39,206 nt of DNA from an uncultured Pirellulaceae bacterium (GCA_938010615.1 CALLUY010000040.1:1-39206), one strand, 5' to 3'; counted from the stretch's first letter, positions 7,644 through 17,802 are shown. Numbers and translations: made by a program. Notes: generated from the letters alone by a model not told the origin.

Positions 7644-8864
7644 ATGACAAACAGAACCGTATCAACTCGAATCTCCAAATCGCTATCCGCGTTTTGCGTT
7701 TTCTTGCTACTTGCGTCAACCGGTTGCCAACCCCAAGCCAGAACCGGCGGCGGACTTTTTGGATTCGCGAACCGCACAAACCTAAACAACAACTCAGCTT
7801 TTAATAGCTCCGCGTTTAACAATCCATTCGGCGGTTTCGCTGGCAACAGCACCGCGACGTCGAATCAATCGGGAACGTTCAGCCCAAGTTCTCCTTTCGG
7901 CAATTTCGTGCAAAGCGGCGGTTCTGTGCAACCTCGCAACTTGATAACTGACGGAACAGGACAACTTCGCCAACCACTGGGACAACTTCCGCAACCGGGA
8001 ATGTCGCAAGAATTCAGCCGAATCAATCAACAGCTCGGCGCCTACGACGCAGACAACCAGCTTTTGAATACGGAAGTCGCGACGCTGAAGCAAAAGCTCG
8101 AATTAGCGAATCAATACAACCAAACACTGAAGCAGCAACTGACTGACACCTCCGACCGAATCACGCAATCGGGCAATCAACAAAAGATCACCCAGCAACA
8201 ATTCGCGAGCATGCAGCAGCAGATTGACCAGTATCGACGTCGGATCGCGGATCAGGATCGCTTATTGGCACAACGTGCCACGAACAATTCGCAGCCAAAT
8301 AATTGGCAAGGAAACGGCACGGCAAACAACGGCAACTTCCGAAACAGCACGTTTCAAAGAGGAGCCGGAACGTTTAGCAACACGGGCTTTAGCTCGCCTA
8401 ACGGATCAGCGACGATTCGAGCCAACAATGGCTTGATGCAAAAACTTAACTCGATCAACATCCCTGGCGGCGACGCTCGTATGGATGGTGACATCATCCG
8501 GGTTGAGTTTCCGACGGATCGACTTTTTACCAGCGGCAGCTATCGAGTCCAATCGGCTCAGCTGCCTGTGCTACAGAACATTGCGTCCACGATTCGTGAA
8601 TCGTTCCCAAGGCAAATCGTCGGAATCGAAGCACACTGGGACGGAACTCCTTTGAATCCGCCCGGCACCACGGATCATCAGCTAACGGCAACGCAGTCGC
8701 TGGCAGTCTTCGACGAACTCGTTCGGCTTGGCCTCCCGGCGAAACAGTTATTCACGATGGCGATGGCGAGCAATCGACCTCGGCACCGACAGCAGAGCGT
8801 TGGCGGCGTGAGCCCGAATCGCAGAATCGAACTGGTGATCTATCCGGAAAGCTACGACCGTTAG
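7644..8864 (+). CDS. OmpA-like lipoprotein with coiled coil
   Basis: A protein of about 406 residues from the ATG at 7644; ATGs at 7623 and 7632 and a GTG at 7539 are also in frame. I chose 7644 because it gives a clean lipoprotein signal peptide: basic N-region, hydrophobic AFCVFLLLAS and Cys after STG. After the lipobox comes an Asn/Gly/Ser-rich stretch, then a Gln-rich coiled coil at about residues 115-200, another Asn-rich linker, and a C-terminal OmpA/MotB-type domain at about 280-400. The domain ends VSPNRRIELVI, matching the conserved peptidoglycan-binding NRRVEI region. It probably tethers the outer membrane or an envelope complex to peptidoglycan. It stands alone with no Tol-Pal or motor genes nearby. 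Confidence 0.78.
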   Translation: MTNRTVSTRISKSLSAFCVFLLLASTGCQPQARTGGGLFGFANRTNLNNNSAFNSSAFNNPFGGFAGNSTATSNQSGTFSPSSPFGNFVQSGGSVQPRNLITDGTGQLRQPLGQLPQPGMSQEFSRINQQLGAYDADNQLLNTEVATLKQKLELANQYNQTLKQQLTDTSDRITQSGNQQKITQQQFASMQQQIDQYRRRIADQDRLLAQRATNNSQPNNWQGNGTANNGNFRNSTFQRGAGTFSNTGFSSPNGSATIRANNGLMQKLNSINIPGGDARMDGDIIRVEFPTDRLFTSGSYRVQSAQLPVLQNIASTIRESFPRQIVGIEAHWDGTPLNPPGTTDHQLTATQSLAVFDELVRLGLPAKQLFTMAMASNRPRHRQQSVGGVSPNRRIELVIYPESYDR

Positions 8865-8912
8865 TCCAGTCACCAGCAGTACGAAGCCGCACTGGCGACA
8901 GAGTTCAACGCA

Positions 8913-8977
8913 CGATCTATCGGTGCGCAGTAAACCAAATCAAAATTGCGATGCCATAACCACGCACTGATAGATCG
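8913..8977. repeat. 15-bp inverted repeat upstream of the ADP-ribosylglycohydrolase gene
   Basis: The arms are 8913-8927 (CGATCTATCGGTGCG) and 8963-8977 (CGCACTGATAGATCG), complementary except for one position and separated by 35 bases. The right arm ends 24 bases before the ATG at 9001. The spacing and position fit either an operator-like pair of half-sites or a long-loop hairpin in the leader. It could also serve the end of the preceding gene, but no T-run follows. Confidence 0.55.
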
Positions 8978-9000
8978 CAATTCGTTATTCCGCTTGTCAA

Positions 9001-9900
9001 ATGAATCCACTAGACCGATCACTGCTCACACTCGATGGAGTTTCGTTGGGCGACTCGTTTGGTCAAACGTTCTTTGATGCTGAGGCGGCTGCAACTGAAC
9101 GCATATCAACGCGGACGCTGCCCGACGCGACGTGGTACCTCACAGACGACTCGATAATGGCTTCAGCCGTTCACTCGACCCTTGCTTCGCAAGGAAGCAT
9201 TGATCAATCCGAACTAATTTCTAGGTTTGTACAGCTATACGAACACGACCGCTCCAGAGGATACGGAGCTACTATGGCTCGAATGCTTCGCTTGGTGGCT
9301 GATGGTTCCGATTGGCGTGGAGTTTCAAGTGGTGCTTTCGACGGAATGGGATCTTTCGGGAATGGTGCTGCAATGCGAGTTGCCCCAGTGGGTGCTTATT
9401 TTGCAGGTGACGACCAGAAAATCGCGGAGCAGGCCCGACTTTCTGCGGAAATCACACACACACACGTCGAAGGGATCGCCGGCGCGATCGCTGTCGCAAT
9501 CGCGTGCGGCTGGGCGGTCATTCACGGTGCCTCAAACCTTCAGTCACCTCAGGCTTTCTTGACTCATGTTGCTGAACACACGCCCCAAAGTATCACGCGA
9601 GACCAAATTTTCCGGGCTGCCGAACTTCCCGCCTCGTATGACGTGCGTACTGCTGTTGCGGTATTGGGCAATGGCATTAATCTATCGTCGCAGGATACTG
9701 TTCCTTTTTCACTTTGGTGTGCCGCTAAACACATCGAGAGCTTTACCTCTGCAATGTGGACAACCGTGAGTGGACTTGGGGACCGTGACACGACATGCGC
9801 AATCGTCGGTGGTGTGGTTTCGCTTGCCGTGGGTGCGGATGGCCTGCCACCTGAATGGCTCAAACGCAGGGAAGCTCTCACTCAATGGCTGGGATGCTAA
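9001..9900 (+). CDS. ADP-ribosylglycohydrolase family protein
   Basis: A 299-residue protein of the ADP-ribosyl hydrolase (ARH/DraG) family, all-helical enzymes that remove ADP-ribose from proteins or small molecules using two Mg ions. The metal-binding motifs are present: GDSFG (17-21), LTDDSIM (47-53), the central GSFGNGAAMRVAP, HTHVEGIAGA, and the late GDRDTTCAIVGG, which carries the two conserved Asp ligands. The length matches the family. Related members are often close to nitrogenase regulation or phage defence genes, but none is seen here, so the target is unknown. The AT-richer gap on its right and the inverted repeat on its left suggest it is a single transcription unit. Confidence 0.9.
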   Translation: MNPLDRSLLTLDGVSLGDSFGQTFFDAEAAATERISTRTLPDATWYLTDDSIMASAVHSTLASQGSIDQSELISRFVQLYEHDRSRGYGATMARMLRLVADGSDWRGVSSGAFDGMGSFGNGAAMRVAPVGAYFAGDDQKIAEQARLSAEITHTHVEGIAGAIAVAIACGWAVIHGASNLQSPQAFLTHVAEHTPQSITRDQIFRAAELPASYDVRTAVAVLGNGINLSSQDTVPFSLWCAAKHIESFTSAMWTTVSGLGDRDTTCAIVGGVVSLAVGADGLPPEWLKRREALTQWLGC

Positions 9901-10251
9901 CCGCGGAATATCATTGCGTATCGAGATAGGGGCCCGGTTACCCGGGATCCCTCTCACATCACCTCAATTTCATCTTCGCCGCGTCTTGGCGCGTTCCGAC
10001 TGGTGATTGTGCGAACGACTAAGGCGAAACACGCGGGCGATTAGTATCGAAAGAAATTTCACTGAATCGTATCGTTCGACAGCAAGTGATTGATGGCGTC
10101 GCTTGATCATCGACATGACAGTTTCTGAAACTTTTTCGTTCTCCCGTTCTTCAAGTACAGCTTTCTACCCGCGTGGGTTTTGCATCTGCAATATTGGCAC
10201 GGTACAATCAACGTCGCGTTCATTTTCGCATTTCCGCTCGAAAGAATAGTC
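9901..10251. other. 351-bp gap with promoter, otherwise empty
   Basis: No coding region is convincing here. It holds a small stem CCCGG-TTAC-CCGGG at 9933-9946 just after the ADP-ribosylglycohydrolase stop, without a T-run, and a sigma70-like promoter near its right end (10180-10208). Confidence 0.6.
10180..10208 (+). promoter_or_regulatory. Sigma70-type promoter for transglutaminase-like gene
   Basis: TTGCAT (10180-10185), a 17-bp spacer and TACAAT (10203-10208). The expected transcription start is near 10215, giving a leader of about 37 bases before the ATG at 10252. Confidence 0.5.
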
Positions 10252-11358
10252 ATGACAAAGCCTCTTGCTTGTTTCATCGCAAGTCTAATCTTTATTGGTA
10301 CGCTTGGTTTGAATTCCCAAGCTCAAAATTTAGAGACAACTGAAACGTTAGAGACAGAATCATTTTTCAATGCCAGTATTGCTACGTCTGCCAAGAAAAC
10401 GAGAATCATTCGACTAACAGCTCATTTGGCTGCCATCAACAAGAGCTCGACGCCGGTCGACAAGTACATTTACCGATTGACCATTCCACCAAATACAGAA
10501 TCTCAACATTCAATTCTCGAATCAAGCACGACTCCTGTTGCAGCCATCAAGGATCACAAAAACGGGTGCAATCAATACGTAGAGTTTCACTTTCCAGTCG
10601 AATCTCAAGCTGATCACAAAATCGATGTTTCCTTTTTGGTACTGCTCCGGCCAGTGGACTATCTAAAAGTAAAGTCTATTGACCATGAGAAAGTTGACTC
10701 TGAGGGGATGGCTCGCTGGCTTGAACCGTCCAAACTGATTGAGACCGATTCAAAAGAAGTCGCACTTGCAGCTTCAGAGGCTTTTGCCAAAGTTCGCGAA
10801 AGTCAATCCAAAGAATTCGTCGCCAAAATTGCCTACAAATATCCGCGAAGTAAATTGAAGTTTAAATTGCAGAAGGCCAGCCTCGGGGCAAAAAAAGTGC
10901 TGAACACTGGAGTGGGAGACTGCACGGATTTCACCTGCTTGTTTGCTGCCCTTTGTCGGACGAAAGAGATTCCTGCCCGAAAGATTTCTGTCTTCAATTT
11001 TGGAAAGAACACATCGATCGAAAAGAACGTTCCAAACCACCACATTGCGGAGTGCTATTTGGACACTCATGGTTGGATTCCAGTCGATCCAACATTGGGA
11101 AAAGGAAAATTTAATAAGCCAGTTGGTTTCGGAAAACTGAGCAACTACTTCGTGATTATTAACCGAGAAGGCGCTTGGGTCTGGCAAACCAAGATGCCAA
11201 AGAGCGGGTACGATCGCTCCAAGCCAAAGCCAAAAATGGACTACACCATCTCATGGAGCGGAGAAGTGATTATCGAAGGAAATACCGGTAAAGTAATGTC
11301 CGCTTACTCAGACATGGTCGGCAAAGTCATCAAAACTTCTGCCGGATCGAATGACTGA
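10252..11358 (+). CDS. Secreted transglutaminase-like protein (second)
   Basis: A 368-residue protein from ATG 10252; a TTG-type extension to 10180 would overlap the promoter. The signal peptide is residues 1-24 (MTKPLACFIASLIFIGT..., AQA at the cleavage site). A beta-rich N-terminal domain (about 40-150) is followed by a transglutaminase-like domain with Cys224 (GDCTDF), a His at 263 or 264 (NHHIAE) and Asp279 (PVDP). The C-terminal part after about 300 is Lys-rich. It shares architecture with the gene at 4996 but is clearly divergent, and it is more AT-rich than its neighbours. The papain-like fold implies a protease or amide-forming activity in the periplasm. Substrate unknown. Confidence 0.85.
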   Translation: MTKPLACFIASLIFIGTLGLNSQAQNLETTETLETESFFNASIATSAKKTRIIRLTAHLAAINKSSTPVDKYIYRLTIPPNTESQHSILESSTTPVAAIKDHKNGCNQYVEFHFPVESQADHKIDVSFLVLLRPVDYLKVKSIDHEKVDSEGMARWLEPSKLIETDSKEVALAASEAFAKVRESQSKEFVAKIAYKYPRSKLKFKLQKASLGAKKVLNTGVGDCTDFTCLFAALCRTKEIPARKISVFNFGKNTSIEKNVPNHHIAECYLDTHGWIPVDPTLGKGKFNKPVGFGKLSNYFVIINREGAWVWQTKMPKSGYDRSKPKPKMDYTISWSGEVIIEGNTGKVMSAYSDMVGKVIKTSAGSND

Positions 11359-11560
11359 AACGGCAGGAGAAACTATACGATTCACTCCAACGACCTGCTC
11401 AGATCTGCCGCGGGACGCCTCGTCCGGTGAAAAAGTTCGCCATCAATGTTGACCATCAAGCTTTCGTTTCGCGGATCAAATTTTTGTAGCATGGCTTTCG
11501 AGTCAATCTAGGTTTTGGTCAGATAAGAACTCCCCAACCATCTTCAATATCGGCAAAAAA

Positions 11561-12010
11561 GTGCGAGCGGTTATCCAGCGAGTCCTTGAATCACGAGTCG
11601 ACGTCGACGGAAAAACCGTTGGATCGATCTCTGCGGGCTTGCTGGTTCTTTTGGGCGTAGAAAAAGGCGACGCAAAGTCCGACTTTGATTACGTCCTGAA
11701 CAAAACATTGGGCCTGCGGATATTCGAAGACGAAGACGGGAAGATGAATCTGTCAGCTTCCCAAGTCGGCGCAGAAATCCTGATCGTCAGTCAGTTCACA
11801 CTCCTAGGGGATGTTCGGCGAGGAAAACGGCCAGCGTTTACGACGGCGGAAGATCCAGCAATTGCTGAGCCGACGTACCTCAGGTTCGTGGAAGCGATTC
11901 GCGACAAAGGCTTGGCGGTCGCGACCGGCGTGTTTGGTGCCGACATGAAAGTTCACCTCGTCAACGACGGGCCGGTCACAATTCTGCTCGATAGTCGCAA
12001 ACTGTTTTAG
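11561..12010 (+). CDS. dtd: D-aminoacyl-tRNA deacylase
   Basis: A 149-residue protein starting with GTG at 11561. It hydrolyses D-amino acids from mischarged tRNA and glycine from tRNA-Ala, a cytoplasmic proofreading role. The family signatures are all present: N-terminal [24 protein letters not shown] (77-84) and NDGPVT (135-140), whose Gly-cisPro gives chiral selection. The length is typical (about 145-150). Its stop codon overlaps the stop of the convergent DUF885 gene by four bases, so the two transcripts must overlap in their 3' regions. Confidence 0.95.
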   Translation: MRAVIQRVLESRVDVDGKTVGSISAGLLVLLGVEKGDAKSDFDYVLNKTLGLRIFEDEDGKMNLSASQVGAEILIVSQFTLLGDVRRGKRPAFTTAEDPAIAEPTYLRFVEAIRDKGLAVATGVFGADMKVHLVNDGPVTILLDSRKLF

Positions 12011-13722
12011 TCTGCAAATCGCCATGATGTTTCGAAGTCTGGCGTCAATTTCTGCTTCGTAAACCGAGCTCGAATCAATTCGATCGGAATCGAATTCTGC
12101 TGCAAGATGGCATCATGGAAATCTTTTTCCGCAACCTTGCCTGTTTCAACCAGCTCTTTGTACATCGCTCGAATTTGCAATCCGCCCAACATGTAAGCCG
12201 CCTGATACAGCGGACCGTAGCCGCCTTGAACGGAGCGTCGAACTTCACCAGTCGCATTGTTGCGTTCATGTCCGACGCGTTCGACAAGGAAATCGATACA
12301 TTCTTCTGGCGTCATCTTGTTCAGATGGTAGCTGAGAGAAAAGATGATTCGGGCACATCGATGCTTGCGCCAAAACAACATTCCAACTCGATCTTCTGCA
12401 GATCGTGCGAAATCCAAATCCCACAAACGCATCTCCCAGTACAGCGCCCAACCTTCCATCCAAAATGGCGTACCGAACATCCGACGATACGAACGATGTC
12501 TATCTTGCATGAAGCCTTGTAGATGATGTCCCGGAATCAATTCGTGATGCACAACGGCACGAGAAAAGTGCGGATTGTTTCCTCGCAAGCTCATCAACTT
12601 ATCGGAGTGTTCCATGTCGTCCGTTGGATAGGAAACCAAAATCGTGTCGCCGCCTAGAAAATACGGACTAACGCGTTGGCGTTCTGGAGACATCATTCGC
12701 ATCCGCCAAGTTTCCTTGCATAGCCTTGGGACGGTCACGAGGTCGCGTTTTTCGATGAATTCAACGGCTTCAATTGCCATATCGCGGATCAGTTTCGGCT
12801 GCTGCCCGGGCTTAACGAATTTTCGTTTCACGGAATCCTGAGCCGCTCGCCAATCATCCTTGAACCCCAACTCTTGTGACGCCTTAAGCATTTCCTTTTC
12901 ACACCATTCGAACTCGCGATTTGCAATTTCGATCAACTCCGCAGGCGAGTAAGGAATGTGTTCGAACTTGAGCGCTTTGATTAACGCTTCGTTTCCGATC
13001 GGTTCGCCAACAATTTTTGACTTGTCACTAACGTCAACTTTGGCCAGTTTTCGTTTCAGGAGAGCCGCATACTGGCCGAGGACTTCGTTCGATTTCTTGT
13101 ACGGAGCTTTGCACCACCACGTAAACATTGGATCGTAGCCATTGTAAAATCGATACCAATCGCCAAGCGACCGTTGCAGTTGATAGACTCGCCGCGAAGC
13201 GCGGATCGCGTTGGTGGCATCGGCAGTCGAAAGCGTCCCTTCATTGATCCATGAGGTCAGTTCATCAATTTCACCGGAGAGCTGTTCGAGCGTTTCAGCA
13301 GACTTTCGCCCTTCGATGTCGTCGCCGTTCTCTTTGGCTTCTGAAAGACCGACGATCGTATCGGCAAACGGAATCAGGTCGCCGATCTGCTGATCTTTCT
13401 TGCGGTCAATCTCAAGCTGATCCAATTCGTGTTGCAGCTTGTTCTTGAGCAGTAGATAGTCGACTTTTCCGTCGATCGAAAGTTCGTCGAAGTTGACGTC
13501 GGCCAACTCCTTGAGTTTCCTCTGGTAGAAATCGATGAAGCGATCTGATTGCGATTTTGACATCGGAATCGCGTACTTGAATCGCAGACTCTCATAGTCC
13601 GCTTGGTAGGCGCGGATCATTGGTTCAAGGTTTTGCGATTGAGCGAATACAGTTTGATCAAACAGAAGCAAACTGGACAAAAGGAACAGCGACAGAAATC
13701 GACAGGAACGATTCGCAATCAT
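12007..13722 (-). CDS. DUF885 family secreted metallopeptidase-like protein
   Basis: A 571-residue protein with a signal peptide (hydrophobic residues 9-21, AFA-QS cleavage at about 27). The DUF885 domain covers most of the rest. The zinc-peptidase-like signature is [11 protein letters not shown] (H393, E394, H399), with a downstream EGWALYWE (Glu423/Glu430) that provides the likely third ligand. DUF885 proteins resemble M1/M32-type metallopeptidases and are usually exported. Its stop overlaps that of the convergent dtd gene. Upstream, only 40 bp separate it from the end of cysS on the same strand, so it may be transcribed with cysS. Activity is inferred from the motif. Confidence 0.85.
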   Translation of the reverse strand: MIANRSCRFLSLFLLSSLLLFDQTVFAQSQNLEPMIRAYQADYESLRFKYAIPMSKSQSDRFIDFYQRKLKELADVNFDELSIDGKVDYLLLKNKLQHELDQLEIDRKKDQQIGDLIPFADTIVGLSEAKENGDDIEGRKSAETLEQLSGEIDELTSWINEGTLSTADATNAIRASRRVYQLQRSLGDWYRFYNGYDPMFTWWCKAPYKKSNEVLGQYAALLKRKLAKVDVSDKSKIVGEPIGNEALIKALKFEHIPYSPAELIEIANREFEWCEKEMLKASQELGFKDDWRAAQDSVKRKFVKPGQQPKLIRDMAIEAVEFIEKRDLVTVPRLCKETWRMRMMSPERQRVSPYFLGGDTILVSYPTDDMEHSDKLMSLRGNNPHFSRAVVHHELIPGHHLQGFMQDRHRSYRRMFGTPFWMEGWALYWEMRLWDLDFARSAEDRVGMLFWRKHRCARIIFSLSYHLNKMTPEECIDFLVERVGHERNNATGEVRRSVQGGYGPLYQAAYMLGGLQIRAMYKELVETGKVAEKDFHDAILQQNSIPIELIRARFTKQKLTPDFETSWRFAD

Positions 13723-13762
13723 GGTCGTGCACTAAATTGATAATGAAATAGCAGCTGCTACT

Positions 13763-15286
13763 TTACACCAACTTTTTGCGGATCGTGACGTCGTCCTTGC
13801 CAATTTCGACTTCGTAGCCCGCATCAATCAGCTTGTCGCGGTACTCGTCGGAAGCGGCATAGTCCTTGTCTTGCCGAGCCGTGATCATGGCTTGTCGCCA
13901 TTGTTCGGCCTGATCATCGCCGCCGTTTGGCTCTGACGATACTTGGGCGCCGTCGATGCCCTCGTTCAGCGGCGCCAATTGCAGCACGCTGTTCATTGCT
14001 TTCCAAACCGCCAGCGATTCCTGCGGATTTGGATGATCGCCGCGAACCCAAGGATGCATCACGCCGAGAGCCTCCGCGATGTTTAAGTCATCAGCCAATG
14101 CATTAGCAAACGCGCCCAACACGGGATGGTTAAGATCGACCTCTGCTGTTTCACCGCCGGTTTTCGATTCCAATTCCGCACGGAATTTCATCAATCGCTG
14201 AATGGTGCTCGCTGAATCGACCAGGCCCTTGGATGTGAAATTCAAGTTGGTTCGATAGTGCGACTTGATCAACTCGAAACGCAACACGGCTGGGTGAACG
14301 GGCTTGCCCATCGGATTGCCATCGCCGTCTTTGACTTTTCCTTCGAAGACATCGCGAGCAGTGTAAAAATTGCCCAGCGATTTGGACATCTTCTCGCCTT
14401 CAACGAAGAGGAACCTCGCATGGATCCAGAAACTCGCAAACGAATCCTTCCCGCTGCATCCGCAACTCTGTGCGATTTCGCACTCGTGATGCGGAAAGAT
14501 CAAATCTTCGCCCCCGGTGTGAATGTCGATCACATCACTGCCGAGAATTTTCGAAGCCATCACGCTGCACTCAATGTGCCAACCCGGATACCCAATGCCC
14601 CAAGGAGAATCCCATTTCATGAGATGAGTCTTGTCGGCTTTCCAAAGCAGAAAGTCCGCGGGATGTTTTTTGGTTGATTGATTGGCATCGGAAACACGAC
14701 CACCAGCACCACTTTGCAATTCGCTCATCGAGTTGCCGCTGAGCTTGCCGTATTCGGGAAAGCTCTCGGTACTGAAATAAACCGCATCGCCGGCGATGTA
14801 AGCGTGGCCTCGTTCGAGCAAACGCTGGATCATTTCGATCATGCCGTCGATGTGCTGCGTCGCTCGCGGAACTTTCTCCGGATACTCAAACGCAATCTTG
14901 TAGCCCAACTTTCGACTGTCGTCCATGAATGCATTGGTGTAGTAGTCCGCGATTTGCCACGGATCATTTGGATCGTCGATTTCTCCCTCGGCAACGCGGC
15001 CTGACTTTTTGTTCTCTTTGACGCGGTCGCCGGCCTTCTTCATTTTGTCTTCTTCGCCTTCGACCATGTGACCGACGTCAGTGATGTTCATCACATGATC
15101 AACGGTGTAGCCACCGAGTTCGAGGGAGCGACGCAACAAATCCCCGAATAGGAAGGAACGAAAATTTCCGATGTGTGCAAAGTCGTAGACAGTTGGGCCG
15201 CAGGAGTACATCCGTACATGATTTGGCTCAAGTGACTTGAACTCTTCAGTGGTGTTTGTCAGCGAGTTGTAGAACTGGAATTTCAT
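13763..15286 (-). CDS. cysS: Cysteinyl-tRNA synthetase
   Basis: A 507-residue class I aminoacyl-tRNA synthetase that attaches cysteine to tRNA-Cys. The zinc site that selects the cysteine thiol is visible as C29, C240, H266 and E270. The HIGH motif appears as HIGN (38-41) and the second signature as KMSKSLGN (299-306). It is somewhat longer than the E. coli enzyme (461 residues), mainly through an insertion at about residues 80-105 and a charged region near 460-480. The C-terminal anticodon-binding region is present. ATG at 15284-15286. Confidence 0.95.
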   Translation of the reverse strand: MKFQFYNSLTNTTEEFKSLEPNHVRMYSCGPTVYDFAHIGNFRSFLFGDLLRRSLELGGYTVDHVMNITDVGHMVEGEEDKMKKAGDRVKENKKSGRVAEGEIDDPNDPWQIADYYTNAFMDDSRKLGYKIAFEYPEKVPRATQHIDGMIEMIQRLLERGHAYIAGDAVYFSTESFPEYGKLSGNSMSELQSGAGGRVSDANQSTKKHPADFLLWKADKTHLMKWDSPWGIGYPGWHIECSVMASKILGSDVIDIHTGGEDLIFPHHECEIAQSCGCSGKDSFASFWIHARFLFVEGEKMSKSLGNFYTARDVFEGKVKDGDGNPMGKPVHPAVLRFELIKSHYRTNLNFTSKGLVDSASTIQRLMKFRAELESKTGGETAEVDLNHPVLGAFANALADDLNIAEALGVMHPWVRGDHPNPQESLAVWKAMNSVLQLAPLNEGIDGAQVSSEPNGGDDQAEQWRQAMITARQDKDYAASDEYRDKLIDAGYEVEIGKDDVTIRKKLV

Positions 15287-15620
15287 GGCGTTTGGTTCTT
15301 GGGCCGAATTGGGGGAGTGAGATCGACGAGTTCATTTCGTAAAACGTATCATTTACGGTGATTTTTCTCGATAGCGATCAAATCCACCCCAGTGTCTTCT
15401 TCGAGAATGCAGACCGTTTCAATTGTGAGGAAGAATAATCCGCAGAATCGGAATAATCGGATCAACAGTCACGCAATTTGTAGAATTTACAGAGATTGAA
15501 ACCAGATCGCCTTACTCCTCAGTTAAATTTCTTTGCAGTGGTCAATGTGGCGATTACTCTTGTGATAGCCACATAACCCTTTCGATTAAGCCCCCAGACT
15601 GTCAAGCCCCAGATTGCACC
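15287..15620. other. 334-bp intergenic region, no recognised element
   Basis: Divergent promoter region between cysS and the PEP-CTERM gene. It is AT-richer than the coding parts and has repeated AATCGGAATAATCGG words near 15440-15460. I found no clear promoter, riboswitch or hairpin. A T-box for cysS would be expected only in Firmicutes, and none is seen. Confidence 0.5.
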
Positions 15621-16274
15621 ATGAACGTCCGCACCACACTCTCCCTCCTACTGTTTGCACTTCTAGCCGTCGGCACATCGCAAGTCAGCGCTCAAACCTA
15701 CACATTGGGGTTTGATCAAGCTCAATACAACGTCAATCCTGGAGCGACCGTTGATTTAACGCTTGTTTTGACAGAGGAAATCACAGGAGCTGAGACATCA
15801 CGTCTGGGAACTCCGGGTAGCGGCCTATTTGCATTCGGACTTGGCGTTGACTATTCGTCGTTCTCAGGTGCTGCAAACGGCTCAACGTTCAGCTCATTGA
15901 TCTTCAATTCTAATTTCCTTCAAAGCGATCCGGATTTCACGAACGTTGACGATAGCAATAACATTATCTCATTCGAAACGTCGGAAACTTCGGGAGCAGG
16001 CGTCAACGGAACTCAATTGTCGGCCAACCTTTTTGAGCTTGACCTCGCAACACTTACGTTTAACGCAGGCGACCTTGGCTCAATCACAACCCTACAAATT
16101 GGAAATGGTCGATCACCGATTACCAATCCTCCTCTCTTCTTTGCAGACGCAACCACTCCTCCTGTCGAATTCGGCAGCGGTCAAATCACTGTCGTCGCGG
16201 TTCCTGAGCCGGGCAGCGTAGCGATGTTGGGAATCTTTGCTTGTGCAGGCTTCATGACGCGACGTCGCAAGTAA
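15621..16274 (+). CDS. PEP-CTERM sorting signal protein
   Basis: A 217-residue exported protein. The signal peptide is residues 1-24 (cleavage after VSA). The mature part is rich in Ser, Thr, Asn and Gly and begins with a beta-rich segment (YNVNPGATVDLTLVLT) similar to cohesin-like surface domains. The C-terminus has the PEP-CTERM tripartite signal: VPEPGS at 194-199, a hydrophobic stretch, then RRRK. In bacteria with exosortase (EpsH family) this tail is cut and the protein is sorted to the surface or exopolysaccharide. No exosortase is in the window. A strong terminator follows at 16300-16328. Confidence 0.88.
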   Translation: MNVRTTLSLLLFALLAVGTSQVSAQTYTLGFDQAQYNVNPGATVDLTLVLTEEITGAETSRLGTPGSGLFAFGLGVDYSSFSGAANGSTFSSLIFNSNFLQSDPDFTNVDDSNNIISFETSETSGAGVNGTQLSANLFELDLATLTFNAGDLGSITTLQIGNGRSPITNPPLFFADATTPPVEFGSGQITVVAVPEPGSVAMLGIFACAGFMTRRRK

Positions 16275-16299
16275 GCAAACGACTACGGACAAAAGAAGA

Positions 16300-16328
16300 A
16301 AGCACGGCATGACGACCGTGCTTTTTTT
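16300..16328 (+). terminator. Rho-independent terminator after PEP-CTERM gene
   Basis: AAGCACGG (16300-16307) pairs with CCGTGCTT (16316-16323), and the T-run extends to 16328. Confidence 0.85.
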
Positions 16329-16354
16329 GTGCGCTTTTGAGATTTAGATTTGAG

Positions 16355-17653
16355 CTACCGGGCGATCATTGCTTTGTCAGCAATATCCTTGCGGCACCAA
16401 GCACCATCCCAGCGAATACATTTGACTGCTTTGTAAGCCTGAAGCTTCGCTTGGGCGACCGTATCGCCCATTGCGGTGACTCCCAGAACACGTCCGCCGG
16501 TCGTGACAACATTGCCTTCGTTGTCCATTTTCGTTCCCGCGTGAAAGACTTTCACATCGGGAATCTTTGCTGCTTCTTCCAGACCGCGAATCACCTTTCC
16601 GGTTTCGTATTTGTCGGGGTATCCGCCGGAAGCCATGACGACACAGACGCTGGGCCGGTCGTCCCATTCGAGGGGGCCGATCGAGGAGAGCCGACGCTCG
16701 CAAGTCGCTTGAATGATATCGACAAGGTCCGTCTTGAGACGAAACAGCAACGGTTGGCATTCCGGATCGCCGAAGCGAACGTTGTACTCGAGCACTTTGG
16801 GGCCATGCGGCGTCATCATTAAGCCCGCATAAAGGATACCGAGAAAAGGAGTTCGCTGTCGCTTCATCGCATGGACGGTGGGCACGAATACGTTTGACTC
16901 AACCCAACGCAATGTTTCATCGTCGATCGATGGCGTCGGGCAATAAGCACCCATGCCGCCGGTGTTTGGACCTTCGTCGCCATCGTGGGCTCGCTTGTGA
17001 TCTTCGGCTGGCGGCAAAGTTAAAATTGTCTTGCCATCGGTGATGGCGAGGATGCTGGCCTCGAAACCTTCCAGCCGATCTTCGATGATCAGTTTGTCGC
17101 CCGCACTGCCGAATTGCTTTTGCCGAGCGATCACATCAATCGCCATCAATGCTTCATCGCGAGTCGAACATACGATCGCTCCTTTTCCGGCAGCGAGTCC
17201 ATCTGCTTTGACGACCAGTGGCACATCTTCGGGCGTTTCGAAGTAGCGTTCGTTAATGAACCGCTCAGCACCCTCGGCGTCACGGAACTCGTGATAGTCG
17301 GCCGTCGGTACGTCTGCGTTCCGCATCACTTTCTTGCAAAAGGCTTTGCTGCCTTCGAGTGCTGCAGCTTCTTTTGAGGGGCCGAAGACCAGTAAGCCTT
17401 CTTTCTTGAAAGCGTCAGTGAGCCCATCGCACAACGGAACTTCTGGGCCCGCTATCGTGAACGCGATTTCGTTTTGTTTGGCAAACTTGACCAAGGCCGG
17501 AATATCTGTCGCCAAAATATCGACATTTTCGGCATCCTGCAGCGTACCGGCGTTACCAGGAGCCACGAAAACTCGATCGACCTTGGGGCTTTGAGCAACT
17601 TTCCATGCGAGGGCGTGCTCACGTCCACCGTTACCGACAATCAATATGTTCAT
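16355..17653 (-). CDS. purD: Phosphoribosylamine--glycine ligase
   Basis: A 432-residue ATP-grasp enzyme for the second step of purine synthesis: phosphoribosylamine plus glycine plus ATP gives GAR. The N-terminal MNILIVGNGGREHALAWK is diagnostic. KADGLAAGKGA is the ATP-binding loop, GDEGPNTGGMGAYCPTP and LEYNVRFGDPECQ are the family signatures near the metal and substrate. The length is typical (about 425). It is monocistronic here, facing the PEP-CTERM gene and divergent from the cupredoxin gene. Confidence 0.95.
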   Translation of the reverse strand: MNILIVGNGGREHALAWKVAQSPKVDRVFVAPGNAGTLQDAENVDILATDIPALVKFAKQNEIAFTIAGPEVPLCDGLTDAFKKEGLLVFGPSKEAAALEGSKAFCKKVMRNADVPTADYHEFRDAEGAERFINERYFETPEDVPLVVKADGLAAGKGAIVCSTRDEALMAIDVIARQKQFGSAGDKLIIEDRLEGFEASILAITDGKTILTLPPAEDHKRAHDGDEGPNTGGMGAYCPTPSIDDETLRWVESNVFVPTVHAMKRQRTPFLGILYAGLMMTPHGPKVLEYNVRFGDPECQPLLFRLKTDLVDIIQATCERRLSSIGPLEWDDRPSVCVVMASGGYPDKYETGKVIRGLEEAAKIPDVKVFHAGTKMDNEGNVVTTGGRVLGVTAMGDTVAQAKLQAYKAVKCIRWDGAWCRKDIADKAMIAR

Positions 17654-17760
17654 TTGCTGAGGTCCGACCTTGGAGGTTCGGGGTTTAAGTTTTAGGCATC
17701 AAGCGCCGCAAATTCTAAGGCCATCGGCAACGAAAGTCACGGCCTTAAACTGGTGTCGTG

Positions 17761-17769
17761 TGCTATACT
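17761..17769 (+). promoter_or_regulatory. Extended -10 promoter for respiratory cluster
   Basis: TGCTATACT at 17761-17769 is an extended -10 (TG-n-TATACT). No good -35 was found at the normal distance, which extended -10 promoters tolerate. It lies 33 bases before the cupredoxin ATG. Confidence 0.45.
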
Positions 17770-17802
17770 GTTGACGCTGGATCTACTTACGAGAGAACGA
17801 AC

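Noticed and set aside
15287-15620. T-box riboswitch before cysS
   Set aside because: No T-box sequence or specifier stem could be found, and T-boxes are mainly in Firmicutes and relatives.
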